The notes under the pieces: model-generated
What the model saw: only the letters and a program-made list of their open reading frames with translations
What the model was told of the DNA's origin: nothing
The model's database searches: none
Made by a program: the position numbers and the translations under genes
Part shown: in pieces, positions 24,232 to 31,036 of the stretch
How positions within the stretch are numbered: the first letter of the stretch is position 1
How the letters are laid out: every line of letters begins with the position of its first letter
Assembly: GCF_006717045.1 (NCBI RefSeq)
Contig: NZ_VFPH01000001.1
Location: 1,984,001-2,048,000, forward strand
Reading direction: 5' to 3'
DNA: 64,000 nucleotides
From: Pseudonocardia cypriaca
GTDB taxonomy: Bacteria > Actinomycetota > Actinomycetes > Mycobacteriales > Pseudonocardiaceae

Positions 24232-25451
24232 GACACCGATCGCGCGACTCGATCCGGGCCGGGCTCGACCCCGGCGGCCCGGTGGAGGCCGAACGCCGTG
24301 TGCAGACGCCGGGCGGCGCGGTGGACCGCGTCCCCCGCCACGTGGAACGTCACGCGGCTCGGCGTGCTCGTGACGAGCTGCGTTTCGATGCCCACGGCCT
24401 CGAGTTCCAGCAGGGCACGAGCCGTGGCGTCGGGCCGCCTGCCGATCCCCGAGCCGACCACGCTCACCGAGCCCAGCTCGTCCTGCAGAACGATGCGCGC
24501 TCCGACGGTCGACACGGCCTCGAGGACTGCGGGCTCCTCCACTCCGGGCACCGTCAGGTGGATGGCGGAACCGTCCCGGACGATCGCGCCGACGGCGGCA
24601 CCGCGCTGGGCAAGCGCCAGCGTGATCATCGCCAGGGACGCACCGGTCACCGTGTACAGCGCCTCCCGATCACGGTGGGCAACGCCGGTGATCTCGAATG
24701 TCTCGAACACGGCCTCCTCCTGGATCCACGTCCCGGTCTCGGTCGTGAAGCTCGACCGCACGTGGATGTCGATGTCATGGGCGGCTGCCAGCTCGACGGC
24801 GCGCGGTTGCAGCACCGCGGCACCGGCGGCGGCCAGCTGGAGCATTTCGTCGCGGCTGATCGCTGCCAGGCGACGCGCGTCCGGGACGACGCGCGGATCC
24901 GCCGAGAACACCGCCGGGACGTCGGTGAAGATCTCGCATTCGTGCAGCCCGAGGGCGGCCGCCATCGCGACGGCGCTCGCGTCGGATCCACCCCGGCCGA
25001 GCGTCGTCAGGTCCCCCTCCGGGGAGAGTCCCTGGTATCCGGTGACCAGCACGATCGCACCAGCGTCCAGCTCTTCCAGGACCCGCTTCGGACGGACGTC
25101 CCACAGCTGGGCATTGCCGTGAGAGCCGTCGGTGAGGATCCCGGCCTGGGGTCCGGTCAGCGAGATCGCCCGCTCGCCCGCGTCCTGCACGGCGATCGCG
25201 GCGAGCGCGCACGAGATGTTCTCGCCCACCGACAGCAGTGCGTCGAGCTCACGGAGCTGCGGGCGCGCCGACAGGGAATACGCCATCGCGTTGAGCTCGT
25301 CCGTGGAACTTCCCATCGCGGACAGAACGGTCACGAGCTGGTGTCCCGCCCGGCGTGCGGCGACCATGCGCTGGGCGGCCGCCCGCAGTCGGGTGAGATC
25401 GGAAAGGGACATGCCGCCGAACTTCCACACCAGGAGCGGTTGCGCGCCCAT
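24228..25451 (-). CDS. lysC: Aspartate kinase, cluster-associated
   Basis: A 407-residue aspartokinase that phosphorylates L-aspartate, the first step to aspartate semialdehyde and diaminobutyrate. The N-terminal motif is KFGGMS (K10) where most enzymes have KFGGTS or KFGGSS. TLGRGGSDASAVA and EIFTDVPAVFSADPR are the substrate and nucleotide loops. Two ACT regions occupy about residues 270-395 (SVVGSGIGRRPDATARAL). The gene overlaps the synthetase start by four bases (ATGA) and shares one base with the aminotransferase stop, so all three are translationally coupled. A dedicated kinase outside lysine/threonine control is the likely purpose; loss of feedback inhibition is not provable from sequence. 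Confidence 0.93.
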   Translation of the reverse strand: MGAQPLLVWKFGGMSLSDLTRLRAAAQRMVAARRAGHQLVTVLSAMGSSTDELNAMAYSLSARPQLRELDALLSVGENISCALAAIAVQDAGERAISLTGPQAGILTDGSHGNAQLWDVRPKRVLEELDAGAIVLVTGYQGLSPEGDLTTLGRGGSDASAVAMAAALGLHECEIFTDVPAVFSADPRVVPDARRLAAISRDEMLQLAAAGAAVLQPRAVELAAAHDIDIHVRSSFTTETGTWIQEEAVFETFEITGVAHRDREALYTVTGASLAMITLALAQRGAAVGAIVRDGSAIHLTVPGVEEPAVLEAVSTVGARIVLQDELGSVSVVGSGIGRRPDATARALLELEAVGIETQLVTSTPSRVTFHVAGDAVHRAARRLHTAFGLHRAAGVEPGPDRVARSVS

Positions 25452-26866
25452 CACCAGTCCCCGACGGCCGCTGCACTCTGCTCGAGCGACCAGACACGCG
25501 AATCCGCGCAGCATCGCTCGACCGCGGCGATGAGAATCGAGCACGCCATGTCGACGACCTCGGCCGTCACGTTGAGCGGCGGCAACATGCGCACGACGCA
25601 GTCGTCGCGCCCGCCGAGCTCCACGATGAGGCCCTCGGCGAGCGCCTCCGCCTGCACGCGGGCGGCCAGGTCACCGGCCGGCTGCCCGGTCAGCGGACCC
25701 GCTAGCTCGATCCCCCACATCAGGCCGAGGCCGCGGACGTCACGTATCCACGGATGATCGCGCAACACGTCGAGGCGAGCGCGGATCTGCGCGGCCCGCC
25801 GCCGGACGTTGCCCAGCACGTCGTCGCATCGCACGATGCGCACGGTCTCCGCCCCGGCGGCGAACGCCAGCTGGTTGCCCCGGAACGTGCCGGTGTGGGC
25901 GCCCGGCGCCCACGTGTCCAGCCGCTCGTCGTACATGATGATCGCGATCGGTTGGCCGATCCCGCTCAGCGCCTTGGACGCGATGATCACGTCTGGCTCG
26001 ATGCCGTACTGCTCGAAGGCGAACCAGGTGCCGGTGCGGCCACACCCGGTCTGCACCTCGTCGACCACGAGTGGGATGTCGAGCTTGCGGGTCAACGTCC
26101 TCAGCCGGTGGACGAAATCATGGTCGGCCGGGACGACCCCGCCCTCGCCCTGCACCAGCTCGAGGAGCACGGCCGCCGGGAGCGGGATCCCTGCGTTGGG
26201 GTCGCGGAGGGACCGCTCGAGGAAGCCGATGCAGTTCGTGGCGCAGATGTCGCGGGTGAGCCCCATCGGGCAGTCCGTGCAGTTGGAGTACGGGAAGAAG
26301 TGCACGCCCGGAACACCATTGCCGATCGGCTGCTTGTTCGCGACGACGCCGGTGACCGCCATCCCGAGGTGGGTGGTGCCGTGGAACCCACCCTGGAAGG
26401 ACACGACATCGGACCGCCCGGTGGCGGTCTTGCACAGCTTGATCGCAGCGTCGACGGCGTTGACCCCGGTCGGCCCGCAGAAGTGCATGCGGGTCCGACC
26501 GCGCATCGTCGGCGGCAGCATCGACAGCTGCGCCTCGGTGAACGCGTCCTTCGCCGGCGTCGGCAGGTCGAGCCCGTGCGCGAACCGGCCGAGCTGCTCG
26601 GTCACGACGCGCACGAGCTCCGGATGGTTGTGACCGAGCGAGAGCACGCCCGCTCCGGTCAGGAAGTCGATGAAGACGTTCCCGTCGAGATCGCGGACGA
26701 AGCTGCCCCATGCCTCGTCGATCGCGATCGGGATGTGTCGTGGGTAGACGCGAGCGTTGGACTCGCGCCGATCCTGCCTGATCAGCAGCTCCGCCGAGCG
26801 CGGCCCGGGAAGCGGCCCGGTGACGCGCGGGAGCGCGGGTAGATCGACGGGTTCCAGCATGACCAT
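25451..26866 (-). CDS. dat: Diaminobutyrate-2-oxoglutarate aminotransferase (Dat type)
   Basis: A 471-residue class III PLP aminotransferase that forms L-2,4-diaminobutyrate from aspartate semialdehyde with glutamate as donor. The PLP lysine is K298 (IIASKALSG), the cofactor aspartate lies in VVDEVQTGCGRTG (268-279), and TGPLPGP plus FCGPTGVNAVDAAIK are family-typical. Cysteines 196, 199, 208 and 212 (NCTDCP, ICATNC) match the cysteine cluster of Dat enzymes, which separates it from ectoine EctB. There are no ectoine synthase genes nearby. A strong GGAGGGG precedes the ATG. It is the first gene of the polycation operon. Confidence 0.92.
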   Translation of the reverse strand: MVMLEPVDLPALPRVTGPLPGPRSAELLIRQDRRESNARVYPRHIPIAIDEAWGSFVRDLDGNVFIDFLTGAGVLSLGHNHPELVRVVTEQLGRFAHGLDLPTPAKDAFTEAQLSMLPPTMRGRTRMHFCGPTGVNAVDAAIKLCKTATGRSDVVSFQGGFHGTTHLGMAVTGVVANKQPIGNGVPGVHFFPYSNCTDCPMGLTRDICATNCIGFLERSLRDPNAGIPLPAAVLLELVQGEGGVVPADHDFVHRLRTLTRKLDIPLVVDEVQTGCGRTGTWFAFEQYGIEPDVIIASKALSGIGQPIAIIMYDERLDTWAPGAHTGTFRGNQLAFAAGAETVRIVRCDDVLGNVRRRAAQIRARLDVLRDHPWIRDVRGLGLMWGIELAGPLTGQPAGDLAARVQAEALAEGLIVELGGRDDCVVRMLPPLNVTAEVVDMACSILIAAVERCCADSRVWSLEQSAAAVGDW

Positions 26867-26895
26867 GATCGTTCCCCTCCCTCGATTTCAGGCTA

Positions 26896-26920
26896 GCACC
26901 AGTTGACACAATATTGGTGC
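26896..26920. promoter_or_regulatory. Inverted repeat in the polycation-operon/XRE regulator divergent promoter
   Basis: GCACCA (26896-26901) and TGGTGC (26915-26920) are inverted copies separated by a locally AT-rich 13 bases that include TTGACA (26904-26909), a possible -35 hexamer on the rightward strand. The site lies between the leftward operon start (26866) and the rightward XRE gene (26981). It is a good candidate operator for that regulator, inferred from position only. Confidence 0.45.
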
Positions 26921-26980
26921 CGATTTTCTGATGCCTGGAGCGGGGTCGATCAACGCCAACTCTGGCCCTAGGCTCTGCGC

Positions 26981-27364
26981 GTGACCGACGCGGAACGTGC
27001 GGGCGACGAGGACTGGAACTCGGTCGCAGAGGCGATCCGGAACCGCATGGCCGAGACCCGCATGACGCAGATGGACGTCGCGTCCCGCGCGCGGTTGTCG
27101 CTGACGACGATCCGGGAGCTGCAGCACAACCTCAACCCGCGCCGCCGCCGACCCCAGACGCTCGCCGCGGTGTCGGAGGCGCTGGGGTGGCCCGCCGGCT
27201 ACCTCCACCAGGTGCTGCGTGGTGACCGGCCGGAGCCGCACGACGACGAGGTCAGGGATCCGGTGTTGCAGGCCCTGGACGGTCTGAGCCGGGAGATCCG
27301 GGAGCTGCGGGATCGCGTCGAGCAGATCGAGCGTCAGCTAGCTGCCGAAGGCGCGAAGCCCTGA
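26981..27364 (+). CDS. XRE-type helix-turn-helix regulator, divergent from the polycation operon
   Basis: A 127-residue protein starting at GTG. Residues about 15-75 form an XRE helix-turn-helix (RMAETRMTQMDVASRARLSLTTIRELQ, then TLAAVSEALGWPAGYLHQVL). The C-terminal 40 residues form a coiled coil (LDGLSREIRELRDRVEQIERQLA), likely for dimerisation. Being divergent from the dat-lysC-pls operon, it is the best local candidate for its regulator. No ligand domain is present. Confidence 0.82.
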   Translation: MTDAERAGDEDWNSVAEAIRNRMAETRMTQMDVASRARLSLTTIRELQHNLNPRRRRPQTLAAVSEALGWPAGYLHQVLRGDRPEPHDDEVRDPVLQALDGLSREIRELRDRVEQIERQLAAEGAKP

Positions 27365-28006
27365 CGTCCCCCACGGTTCGGAGCAACCCGTCCAGCTCTG
27401 CGGCGAGCCTGCGCAGATCCGGACGCGGATCGTCGTCGGCCCGGTACTCCGACCCCTCTCGCGGGCCCCCTGCCATCCCCAACGCCTCCAAACCCCGGGC
27501 CTGCGGCTCTCCCCGCGCGCTGGCCGGAAGCCCTCCGCGATACGGCCCTGGTAGCGGACCGGTGTCCTGTGGGCAGGCAGGTGCGTCGACGTGTTCGACC
27601 AAGGCCATTTTCGCCGTCCCCCGGATCCTGGATCGCCCCTCCGATCCGCTATTCGATCCTTCCGCTTCGCCCCGAGGAGCGGTCCGGGGCTTCCGTCCCA
27701 TCACCCGCCTGGTCCCCACGACCGCGGACGTCCGCGGTCTCCTACTCGAAGAGGGGGACAAGGGCCGCCGAGATGCAACGCGTCAGGCCTAGTCGCCCGA
27801 GGCGATCTGCGACGTTCGACCCATGACGTACGGAAGTGTCGGTGATCCGCGTTTCCGCCAGGTGCCGCGTCCCGCCGGCTGCTGCGCAGTCGCTCGGGAG
27901 CAGATCCACCCGATGGGAGCACATCCACGGGCATCCGTCCCCAGATGACCCAGCGCAGAGGACAAGGACAGGTAGGCGCCATCGCCGGCCGATCACCGCC
28001 CGCTGG
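27365..28006. other. Gene-poor 640-bp stretch at the right edge of the polycation region
   Basis: No convincing gene is seen. A leftward frame (27252-27608) starts MALVEHVDAPACP and contains TGPLPGP, the same heptapeptide as near the N-terminus of the aminotransferase, but it runs through the XRE gene on the other strand and has a poor start. A perfect 20-bp palindrome is present at 27720-27739. The stretch ends exactly where the right LLM repeat begins, so it may be a junction or decayed sequence. Confidence 0.6.
27720..27739. repeat. Perfect 20-bp palindrome
   Basis: GACCGCGGACGTCCGCGGTC is fully self-complementary with no loop. It lies inside the gene-poor stretch and is not next to a gene start. 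It could be a protein-binding or recombination site, or chance in GC-rich DNA. Confidence 0.6.
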
Positions 28007-28276
28007 TCACGCCCGCTGCATCGCCTCCGTGGCGGGCGCGAAGAGGGCGGCGTCGTGCTCGAACGGGGCGTAGAAGGTGAACCGGTCGACGAGGCCGCCG
28101 AAGCGGGCGAGGATCGCGGCGCCCAGCCGGTCCGGTTCCGCCACCACCGCGAACGCGCCCAGCACCTCGTCGTCGATCAGCTCGCCCATGCGCTGCCAGC
28201 GGTCGGCGTCGGTGCTGCGGGATAGCCGGTTGAGCTCGACGCCCAGCTCGCCCCACCCGTGCATGTCGAGGACCGG
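28007..28276. repeat. Right copy of the 270-bp direct repeat (native 3' end of the LLM gene)
   Basis: This is the 3' end of the intact LLM oxidoreductase gene. It is repeated in the same orientation at 18084-18352 with about a dozen differences. The two copies bracket the polycation synthetase operon, the M28 genes and the XRE regulator. Confidence 0.95.
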
Positions 28277-29029
28277 GCGGTACGCGGGTGTGCTGCCGTA
28301 GAAGGCGATCTGCTCGCGCACCCCGCGGGCGGCCGCCGCCATCTGCTCCTCCGTGGCCCCGGAGACGACGAACCCGGAATGGGAGATCGCGAACCCGGCC
28401 CGGCTGCGCCCGCTCGCCGCGAGCCCCTCCGCCAGCACCGGGAGGGTGTGCTCCCGCAGGTAGCGCTCGGTGGTGAAGGGGTGGGGGAGCAGGCCGTCGC
28501 ACACCTCGCCCGCCACGCGCGTCATCTGGTCGCCGACGGCGGCCAGGTACACCGGGGGCGGTCCATACGGGTTGGGTGCGGGGGAGAAGAACGGTGTCAT
28601 CAACGTGTGGGAGTAGAACTCGCCGCGGAACGCGAGCCGCTCGCCGGTGTTCCACGCCGCCCAGATCGCCTGCAGCGCCTGCACGTACTCGCGCATCCGG
28701 CGGGCCGGGTGGCTCCACGGCATCGCGAAGCGGCGTTCGATGTGCGGCTTGACCTGGCTGCCCAGGCCGAGCAGGAACCGGCCCTCCGAGTGGACCTGCA
28801 GGTCGTTCGCGACGTAGGCCGTGCTCATCGGGTTGCGCGCGAACGCCACGGCGATGGCCGTGCCCACCGCCACCCGGGAGGTGTGCTCGGCCACCGGCAT
28901 CAGCGGCAGGAACGGGTCGTGGGGGCCCTCGTAGCTCCACAGGCCGTCGATCCCGGCGGCCTCCCGCTCCCGCGCCTCCGCGGCCAGCTCGGCGATCCCA
29001 GCGCCCCGCAGCATCGCATCGACCTTCAT
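28007..29029 (-). CDS. F420-dependent LLM class oxidoreductase
   Basis: A 340-residue luciferase-like monooxygenase-family protein, most like the TIGR03617 group predicted to use coenzyme F420. GIDGLWSYEGPHDPFLPL, GTAIAVAFARNPMSTAYVANDL and EGRFLLGLGSQVKPHIERRF are typical core segments of the TIM barrel. The length is normal and the frame intact. Its 3' 270 bases are duplicated 9.9 kb to the left, making this the probable insertion or duplication site for the polycation region. Substrate unknown. Confidence 0.88.
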   Translation of the reverse strand: MKVDAMLRGAGIAELAAEAREREAAGIDGLWSYEGPHDPFLPLMPVAEHTSRVAVGTAIAVAFARNPMSTAYVANDLQVHSEGRFLLGLGSQVKPHIERRFAMPWSHPARRMREYVQALQAIWAAWNTGERLAFRGEFYSHTLMTPFFSPAPNPYGPPPVYLAAVGDQMTRVAGEVCDGLLPHPFTTERYLREHTLPVLAEGLAASGRSRAGFAISHSGFVVSGATEEQMAAAARGVREQIAFYGSTPAYRPVLDMHGWGELGVELNRLSRSTDADRWQRMGELIDDEVLGAFAVVAEPDRLGAAILARFGGLVDRFTFYAPFEHDAALFAPATEAMQRA

Positions 29030-29068
29030 CGGGTCAGTCGATCACGACGGCGGCGGGATCGCCACCGG

Positions 29069-29425
29069 TCACTGACCTGCCATGCACCCCGCGACGGCGG
29101 TCTCGAGGTCCTGGTGCACCAGCCACTGCCGTTGCAGCCCGAGCAGCGACACCACCCGCCACGCGGCCCCGGGACGCGGGCAGACGACGTGGGCCGCACC
29201 ACCGCGGGCTTCGAGCGCACCCACCGCGCGCTCGACGCAGTGCACGCCGGCCGCGGCGAAGAACGCCACGCCGGTGAGATCGACGAGGACGGACGGCGCG
29301 CCGACCGCGAGGGCGCGCTCCAGCGCGTCCGTCAGCTCGGCGCGGGTGCCCGTGTCGACGTCACCGGTCACCCGCACGGCGACGTACCCGTCGCCCGGGC
29401 GACCGTTGACCTCAGCCACGAACAC
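29069..29425 (-). CDS. STAS domain protein (anti-sigma factor antagonist-like)
   Basis: A 118-residue STAS-fold protein. The chosen GTG (MFVAEVNGRPGDG) is preceded by GAGGAGAAGGGG. Core segments are YVAVRVTGDVDTGTRAELTDAL, SVLVDLTGVAFFAAAGVHC and ALEARGGAAHVVCPRP. In SpoIIAA-type antagonists a phosphorylatable serine sits in a DxSxxxF segment; here the corresponding region is LTGVAFFAAAGVHC with no serine, so control by phosphorylation is doubtful. Partner kinases or sigma factors are not in the window. Similar stand-alone STAS proteins are abundant in actinobacteria. Confidence 0.8.
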   Translation of the reverse strand: MFVAEVNGRPGDGYVAVRVTGDVDTGTRAELTDALERALAVGAPSVLVDLTGVAFFAAAGVHCVERAVGALEARGGAAHVVCPRPGAAWRVVSLLGLQRQWLVHQDLETAVAGCMAGQ

Positions 29426-29761
29426 TCGATCGGCCCCTTCTCCTCGGCATCGCCTCACCCTTCGAGCACCCAGCGTGTCCCCATGAGCACGAGAGGTCAA
29501 TACCGAGCTCGGCAGGATGATCACCACGACCCGGTGACTTCGGTGACCGGCCGGACACCGAGCGCAAGGTCGGTGCCCCGCGGCCCGGCGAGTCGCGCAT
29601 CCTGACGCGGCGAGTCGGGCGTCCGCGGGTGATTCCGGTGTGCGCGCGGCGTGAGTCGGGCGGTCGCACAGGGCGCGTCTTTGAACGATCATGGGGGGTG
29701 GAAATCCCACCTCTGCCGTTCCCGATGCCACGATCGGTCATCGGCCGGACGCGGAGGGCGC
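29426..29761. other. Divergent intergenic region between STAS and XRE genes
   Basis: About 335 bases without a supported gene. They must hold the promoters of both divergent genes. GGCGAGTCG appears at about 29587 and again at about 29611, with GAGTCGGGC variants nearby, loosely recalling the GACTCGC repeats at 38179-38293. GGTGG-AAATC-CCACC (29698-29712) forms a small hairpin about 50 bases before the XRE start. Nothing else is distinct. Confidence 0.5.
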
Positions 29762-30610
29762 ATGGGGGCGAAGCGGAACGGGGCGTCGATCAGGCGGCGC
29801 ATCCTGGCACGCAGGTTGCGGGAGCTGCGGGAACAGGCCGGGTTCACGCTGGAGGCGGCCGCGCCGCTGCTGGACACCTCGATGAGCAGGCTCAGCCGCA
29901 TCGAGAACGGGCAGCAGAAGGCCGACGTGCACCTGGTCAAGAGCATGCTCGACCTGTTCGACGTCGGTGGGGTGCAGTGGACCGAGCTGCTCGAGCTGGC
30001 GCGGGAGGCGGCGAAACCGGCGTGGTACCGGGCGTACGGGCTGGGCGACAACTCCTACGTCGGCTTCGAGACCGAGGCCACCCAGGTGCAGGAATATGCA
30101 TCGGGCTTCGTGCCAGGGCTGTTGCAGGTGGCCGAATACAGCCGTGTGCTGTACGAGGCTTCGCCGCTGCCGCGGTCCGCCGAGGACCGGGAGCGTGATC
30201 TGGCGGTCCGCATGATCCGGCAGGAGCGGCTGCAGTCGGACGACGATCCTCTCCAACTCGTGGCGATCATCGACGCGGCCGTACTGCGAAACCCGGTCGG
30301 AGGCCGCGCGGTGCACCGAGCGCAGCTCGCGCATCTGAAGACGGCAAGTGAGTGGCCACTGGTGAGCCTGCAGGTGTTGCCCTCCGGGCAGGGAGTTCAC
30401 CCGGCACTCGCGTCCGGCTTTCTCGTGCTGAGCTTCAGCCATCTCGGCGAGCCGGACATGGCGTACGTCGAACACGCGCTCGGTGCCACGAACCTGTGGA
30501 AAGAACCCGATGTCACGCTGGCTAGACTGAAGTTTGACCGGCTGCGCACCCTTGCGCTGGCCCCTGGCGAGTCCCGGGACATGATCTGCCGGCTCGCCGG
30601 TGAGTTGTAA
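29762..30610 (+). CDS. XRE regulator with DUF5753 domain
   Basis: A 282-residue protein with an N-terminal XRE helix-turn-helix (LRELREQAGFTLEAAAPLLDTSMSRLSRIENGQ, residues about 18-52). A DUF5753 domain follows (AWYRAYGLGDNSYVGFETEA, FVPGLLQVAEYSRVL, VSLQVLPSGQGVHPALASGF). Such proteins are very numerous in Streptomyces and relatives and nearly always sit next to one or more DUF397 genes, as here. The pair behaves like a regulator and small partner controlling development or antibiotic production in known cases. The following DUF397 gene begins 17 bases downstream. Confidence 0.92.
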   Translation: MGAKRNGASIRRRILARRLRELREQAGFTLEAAAPLLDTSMSRLSRIENGQQKADVHLVKSMLDLFDVGGVQWTELLELAREAAKPAWYRAYGLGDNSYVGFETEATQVQEYASGFVPGLLQVAEYSRVLYEASPLPRSAEDRERDLAVRMIRQERLQSDDDPLQLVAIIDAAVLRNPVGGRAVHRAQLAHLKTASEWPLVSLQVLPSGQGVHPALASGFLVLSFSHLGEPDMAYVEHALGATNLWKEPDVTLARLKFDRLRTLALAPGESRDMICRLAGEL

Positions 30611-30626
30611 TGAGGAAGGGGCTTCC

Positions 30627-30827
30627 GTGGATCTGGATCGCCTCGACTGGCGCACGAGCAGCTTCAGCGGTGAGAACGGCGCGAGCTGCGTCGAGGTCGC
30701 CCCGACCTCCACCGGCGTGGCCGTCCGCGACACCAAGGATCGTGCGCGCCCCCCGCACCTGCACTCCGCCGGTGCTTGGCGGACCTTCATCACAGCCGTC
30801 CGGAACGGGGAGTTCGACCGCCCATGA
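30627..30827 (+). CDS. DUF397 protein, first of two
   Basis: A 66-residue protein with GTG start and GAGGAAGGGG upstream. It carries the full DUF397 pattern: WRTSSFSGENGASCVEVAP, VAVRDTKDR and WRTFITAVRNGEF. DUF397 proteins are partners of DUF5753 regulators. Its stop overlaps the start of the second DUF397 gene by an ATGA, giving a coupled three-gene unit with the regulator. Confidence 0.92.
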   Translation: MDLDRLDWRTSSFSGENGASCVEVAPTSTGVAVRDTKDRARPPHLHSAGAWRTFITAVRNGEFDRP

Positions 30828-31033
30828 CTTCGCGCGTGCCCGAGGACGTCGTCTGGATGCGCAGCAGCACCAGCACCAGCGACGATGCCGTCGAGATCGC
30901 CCGGCTGCCCGACGGGGGTGCCGCGCTGCGCCGGGCCGACGACCCGGACTGCGAGCCGCACGTGTACACGGCCGCCGAGTGGGATGCGTTCGTGAAGGGT
31001 GTGGACGCGGGCGAGTTCGACCTGCCCGAGTAG
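30824..31033 (+). CDS. DUF397-like protein, second and divergent copy
   Basis: A 69-residue protein coupled to the preceding DUF397 gene. It retains VWMRSSTSTSDDAVEIARLP, DPDCEPHVYTAAEWDAFVKGVDAGEFDLPE, matching the family's end (W-x-x-F-x-x-G-V-x-x-G-E-F), but the middle SG-x-x-CV motif is changed to SDDAVEIA. The change suggests a different specificity from the first copy. A glycosyltransferase gene starts three bases after its stop. Confidence 0.85.
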   Translation: MTSRVPEDVVWMRSSTSTSDDAVEIARLPDGGAALRRADDPDCEPHVYTAAEWDAFVKGVDAGEFDLPE

Positions 31034-31036
31034 CGG

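Noticed and set aside
22510..25122. An 870-codon rightward open frame under the synthetase and aspartate kinase genes
   Set aside because: His/Arg/Asp-rich low-complexity translation; the leftward genes there have complete catalytic motifs.
25451..26866. Ectoine pathway aminotransferase (EctB)
   Set aside because: The cysteine cluster and N-terminal TGPLPGP fit Dat enzymes, and no ectA, ectC or ectD lies nearby.
27252..27608. Leftward ORF with TGPLPGP resembling the aminotransferase N-terminus
   Set aside because: Similarity is limited to seven residues, the start context is weak and it overlaps the XRE coding sequence for over 110 bases.
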